Source: Ruminococcus sp. UBA1780 (GTDB taxonomy: Bacteria; Bacillota; Clostridia; Oscillospirales; Ruminococcaceae). From it: DNA of 7,156 nucleotides. The notes beneath the pieces are model-generated. The model did no database searches. It was given only the letters and a program-made list of their open reading frames with translations, and was not told where the DNA came from. Shown one piece after another: positions 4,794-7,156 of this stretch (its first letter is position 1; each line of letters opens with the position of its first letter). Made by a program: the position numbers and the translations under genes. The DNA lies in the NCBI GenBank assembly GCA_002315235.1, contig DCGK01000077.1, positions 9,501-16,656 of the forward strand. The letters run 5' to 3'.

Positions 4794-7112
4794 TCAGATA
4801 GCCTGCTGTTCTTTGAGTACAGACCTGTTTTTCATTTTCTTTCTTGAATACAGGTCTCTGTCCGCGCCTGACATAAGCTGGTCTATTGATTCACCGCTGA
4901 ATGTGTCAAACATGTAAACACCCATACTTATACCGACATTGTACGGTTTGTCACTCAGCCTGTTGAATTCACACGCTGTTCTGCGCACGCGCTCCCGTAT
5001 GTCATCAATCTGATTGCTGTCTATGTCCATAACCAGAGCAACAAACTCGTCTCCTCCGACACGGCCGATAACATCAGTGTCTCTCAGACTTCCGACAAGA
5101 ATATCGGAAGCTTTTCTGATTGCAAAGTCACCTTCCCGGTGACCGAAAGTATCATTTATTACTTTGAGGCAGTCAAGGTCAGCGTAGATTACAGCACCGG
5201 AGCAGTGAACTCCGTTATATTTTCTCAGCTGCTTTTCAGATTCACTTATAAAGCCTCGTCTGTTGTATATTCCTGTAAGCTGATCCGAAACAGACTCTGC
5301 GCTGAGAAGTCTGTTTGCCCTGCGTACATCCTCGAGGGCACCCTCAAGCTGATTCATGAACTGCGAAAGCTTGATTGAAGTACATATCTGCTTTGATATG
5401 TTCATTATCTCAAAAAGAAGACCTATTTCACTTTCGAGAAGAATGATTCCGTACTGTTCAGTATTGAAATAAAGTGCCTGAAGCACCATGGTTCTTCGTC
5501 TGCCGTAAGGCATCATCCTGTTTGTGAAAAAGCTGTCATATTCTATCCTCTGGTCACGCGGCTGCGGAAACCCGAATCTGTCGTGATCAAAAAACGCCTT
5601 GAGATACAGGTTATCCGGCCTCTTCCAGTTCTGAATATCTTCAGCATTGTTCTGCAGATAGCTGAGAATCGACTGATGATAGAGATAAAGATAACAGCTG
5701 TTTACATGAAGCATGCTGATATCGTTCATAAGATGCTTCATTGCCTGACCTTCGTCACTGCCGCTGGCCATCATATCATCGGCTATTCGCGAAAAGACGA
5801 ATCTGTCGGTAATCATTCTGTCCTCTATGCTGTGACTTTTTTCCGCAAACTGAAGACCTATACTTCTGAAAACACTTTCAAATGTGGCAAAAACGCTTTC
5901 CCTGTTGTCACCGAACATACTGCCTTCAAGTGCAAGCTTCTTAAGCGCAAACATAACTGCATTGATGGAATCGAAGGTCAGAAAATCAAGGTTTTTTGAA
6001 CTCATGAGTTCCGAAACCATATCGGAAATCTCCTGCGTGCTGAAGCCGTAACCGTCTTTTATACGGTCATAGACACTTCCGATAAACTTTCTGAGCGCAT
6101 CAATCTGAGTGCGCGGGATAATATCAAGAGATGATTTTTTTACTGTATACTCTATAATATTCTGAATAAGCTCTTCCCGCGGATACTTCATGCTTATATT
6201 CTGTGTTTCAGTTTCACGCACTTCTTCAGGCGAACATCCGCATGACTGGCGAAGAATAAGGTTGGTTCTTACGCTTACCGGCTCGAACACACCGGTTCTG
6301 TGATAGTTTACCGCACTGTGAACAGCCTGATATCCCATAGTCATTATATTCGACTTGACTGTTGTAAGAGGCGGCACCATAACACTTGCAAATGCCGCGT
6401 CATCATACCCGGCAACAAGGAAATCAGAACCCAGCCTGATACCTCGTGCGTCGCAGACGTTTTTTACAGACTTTACCATTGTATCATTGGCACAGATAAG
6501 CACCTCCGGCATATCTCCGCCAAATCCGTCAAAAAACTTCTCAACCATCCGGTCACAGTAGTCCGTAAAATCACCGTATCCGATATACTTCTCATCAGGT
6601 TCTATGCCGTTCTCTCTGAGAACCTCCCTGAAAATCTGAAGACGTTCATTTGCGACCATATTGTTTGAAGGTCCGCTGAAAAAAGCGATCTTTCTTTTGT
6701 TATGAACCTTTATAAAATGCTCTATCTCTTCCCTTAAACCGTCTGAATTAAAAAGAATTGAAGGATAACCGTCAACCTCTGATTCAAGTACGATCACCTT
6801 CATACCTTTGTATCTGGAAAGGAAATTTTTTCTTTCCTCATCATCAAGGAAAAAGCCTACCGTCCCCATGGAAACAATAAGCACATCAACAGTACATGAA
6901 GTGATAAACGAATAAAGAACATTACTCTGATTTTCAAATCTGTTTATAGCTATATTGTCCCACTCGGCGTTTACTTCTCTGCCCGGAACAATGAGAAGAT
7001 TGGCATCAAGCTCTTCGGCAGCTATTGCCGCACCCTGACACATAAGCGTTGAATAGTCATTCTGAAGACTGTTTACAAACAGTCCTATGTTTATACGCCT
7101 TTCGTTCTTCAT
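4794..7112 (-). CDS. LacI-like substrate-binding domain fused to GGDEF diguanylate cyclase
   Basis: The product has 772 residues and no signal peptide or membrane segment, so it should be cytoplasmic. Residues 7-292 resemble the ligand-binding part of LacI-family regulators: start IGLFVNSL, then CANDTMV (207-213), VAGYDDAAFA (233-242) and PPLTTV (247-252). The LacI DNA-binding helix-turn-helix is absent. Residues 300-430 are helical and unassigned; 430-590 may be a divergent GAF-like domain, followed by a short coiled coil. The GGDEF domain covers about 608-770. It keeps D645, N653, D662 and GGDEF at 686-690, in the spacing of PleD, plus the inhibitory RxxD site (R677, D680). It should make c-di-GMP from two GTP with product inhibition, gated by an unknown small molecule, perhaps a sugar. 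It is first in the visible operon. An in-frame TGA lies directly before the ATG, so the start cannot be further upstream. Confidence 0.92.
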   Translation of the reverse strand: MKNERRINIGLFVNSLQNDYSTLMCQGAAIAAEELDANLLIVPGREVNAEWDNIAINRFENQSNVLYSFITSCTVDVLIVSMGTVGFFLDDEERKNFLSRYKGMKVIVLESEVDGYPSILFNSDGLREEIEHFIKVHNKRKIAFFSGPSNNMVANERLQIFREVLRENGIEPDEKYIGYGDFTDYCDRMVEKFFDGFGGDMPEVLICANDTMVKSVKNVCDARGIRLGSDFLVAGYDDAAFASVMVPPLTTVKSNIMTMGYQAVHSAVNYHRTGVFEPVSVRTNLILRQSCGCSPEEVRETETQNISMKYPREELIQNIIEYTVKKSSLDIIPRTQIDALRKFIGSVYDRIKDGYGFSTQEISDMVSELMSSKNLDFLTFDSINAVMFALKKLALEGSMFGDNRESVFATFESVFRSIGLQFAEKSHSIEDRMITDRFVFSRIADDMMASGSDEGQAMKHLMNDISMLHVNSCYLYLYHQSILSYLQNNAEDIQNWKRPDNLYLKAFFDHDRFGFPQPRDQRIEYDSFFTNRMMPYGRRRTMVLQALYFNTEQYGIILLESEIGLLFEIMNISKQICTSIKLSQFMNQLEGALEDVRRANRLLSAESVSDQLTGIYNRRGFISESEKQLRKYNGVHCSGAVIYADLDCLKVINDTFGHREGDFAIRKASDILVGSLRDTDVIGRVGGDEFVALVMDIDSNQIDDIRERVRRTACEFNRLSDKPYNVGISMGVYMFDTFSGESIDQLMSGADRDLYSRKKMKNRSVLKEQQAI

Positions 7113-7120
7113 TCAGTTCA

Positions 7121-7129
7121 TCCTCCTTT
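7121..7129 (-). promoter_or_regulatory. Strong ribosome binding site of the GGDEF gene
   Basis: The minus strand reads AAAGGAGGA, a near-ideal match to the 16S rRNA tail, 8 bases before the ATG at 7112. It is the strongest such site in the window. No promoter is visible in the remaining bases up to 7156, so the operon promoter probably lies outside. Confidence 0.85.
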
Positions 7130-7138
7130 CATGTTTTC

Positions 7139-7151
7139 AAAGCTCTGCTTT
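7139..7151 (-). other. Small palindrome upstream of the GGDEF gene
   Basis: AAAGC (7139-7143) and GCTTT (7147-7151) form a five-base inverted repeat around three bases, 9 bases upstream of the ribosome site. It may be a leader hairpin or part of an operator. It is short, and the window ends 5 bases further on. Confidence 0.2.
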
Positions 7152-7156
7152 TAACA

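Noticed and set aside
5583..5999. A 138-codon open frame on the plus strand inside the GGDEF gene
   Set aside because: It lies wholly opposite a well-supported gene with clear domains, and its translation resembles no family I know; it is an antisense shadow.
6300..6668. A 122-codon open frame on the plus strand opposite the LacI-like domain
   Set aside because: It is opposite conserved LacI-type motifs, and nothing in its sequence or start region suggests translation.
7113..7121. Two-codon mini-ORF (ATG AAC TGA) directly before the GGDEF start
   Set aside because: Its ATG directly abuts the Shine-Dalgarno site with no spacing, so it is unlikely to be used. It is useful only in showing an in-frame stop before the real start.

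Overview
The window reads as chromosomal DNA from a low-to-mid GC Gram-positive anaerobe. Strong Shine-Dalgarno sites, clostridial-style signalling proteins, a lipoprotein sugar-binding protein and a LacI-like/GGDEF fusion suggest a Ruminococcus-like member of the Clostridia. That assignment is a judgement from protein style and not the result of a search. No rRNA, tRNA, CRISPR array or mobile element was seen.

Layout, left to right. (1) Positions 1-632, plus strand: the 3' end of a histidine phosphotransfer (HPt) protein, probably the tail of a hybrid sensor kinase, with an Ala-Pro linker and an intrinsic terminator. (2) Positions 829-1785, minus strand: a single-gene unit for an NAD-dependent epimerase/dehydratase with its own GC-rich terminator. 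(3) Positions 1786-1955: an AT-rich divergent intergenic region. Its two best promoters point at each other and flank a quasi-palindrome. (4) Positions 1956-2903, plus strand: a radical SAM protein of the TIGR01212/YhcC family. It ends in a bidirectional terminator shared with the convergent unit. (5) Positions 7112 down to 2952, minus strand: a probable three-gene operon. It encodes a cytoplasmic protein fusing a LacI-like sugar-binding fold to a GGDEF diguanylate cyclase, an ArsR/SmtB-family metalloregulator, and an extracellular solute-binding lipoprotein of a carbohydrate ABC importer.

The operon is the most interesting part. An intracellular small-molecule sensor that probably makes c-di-GMP sits with a surface sugar-binding protein, and a metal-responsive repressor lies between them. 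The diguanylate cyclase keeps all expected active-site residues and the RxxD inhibitory site. The ArsR protein keeps both an alpha3N-type Cys/His site and an SmtB-type alpha5 site. Neither permease genes for the binding protein nor a metal transporter for the regulator lies in the window. The leader of the binding-protein gene holds two hairpins and a six-codon reading frame that overlaps the start codon, which may tune its expression.
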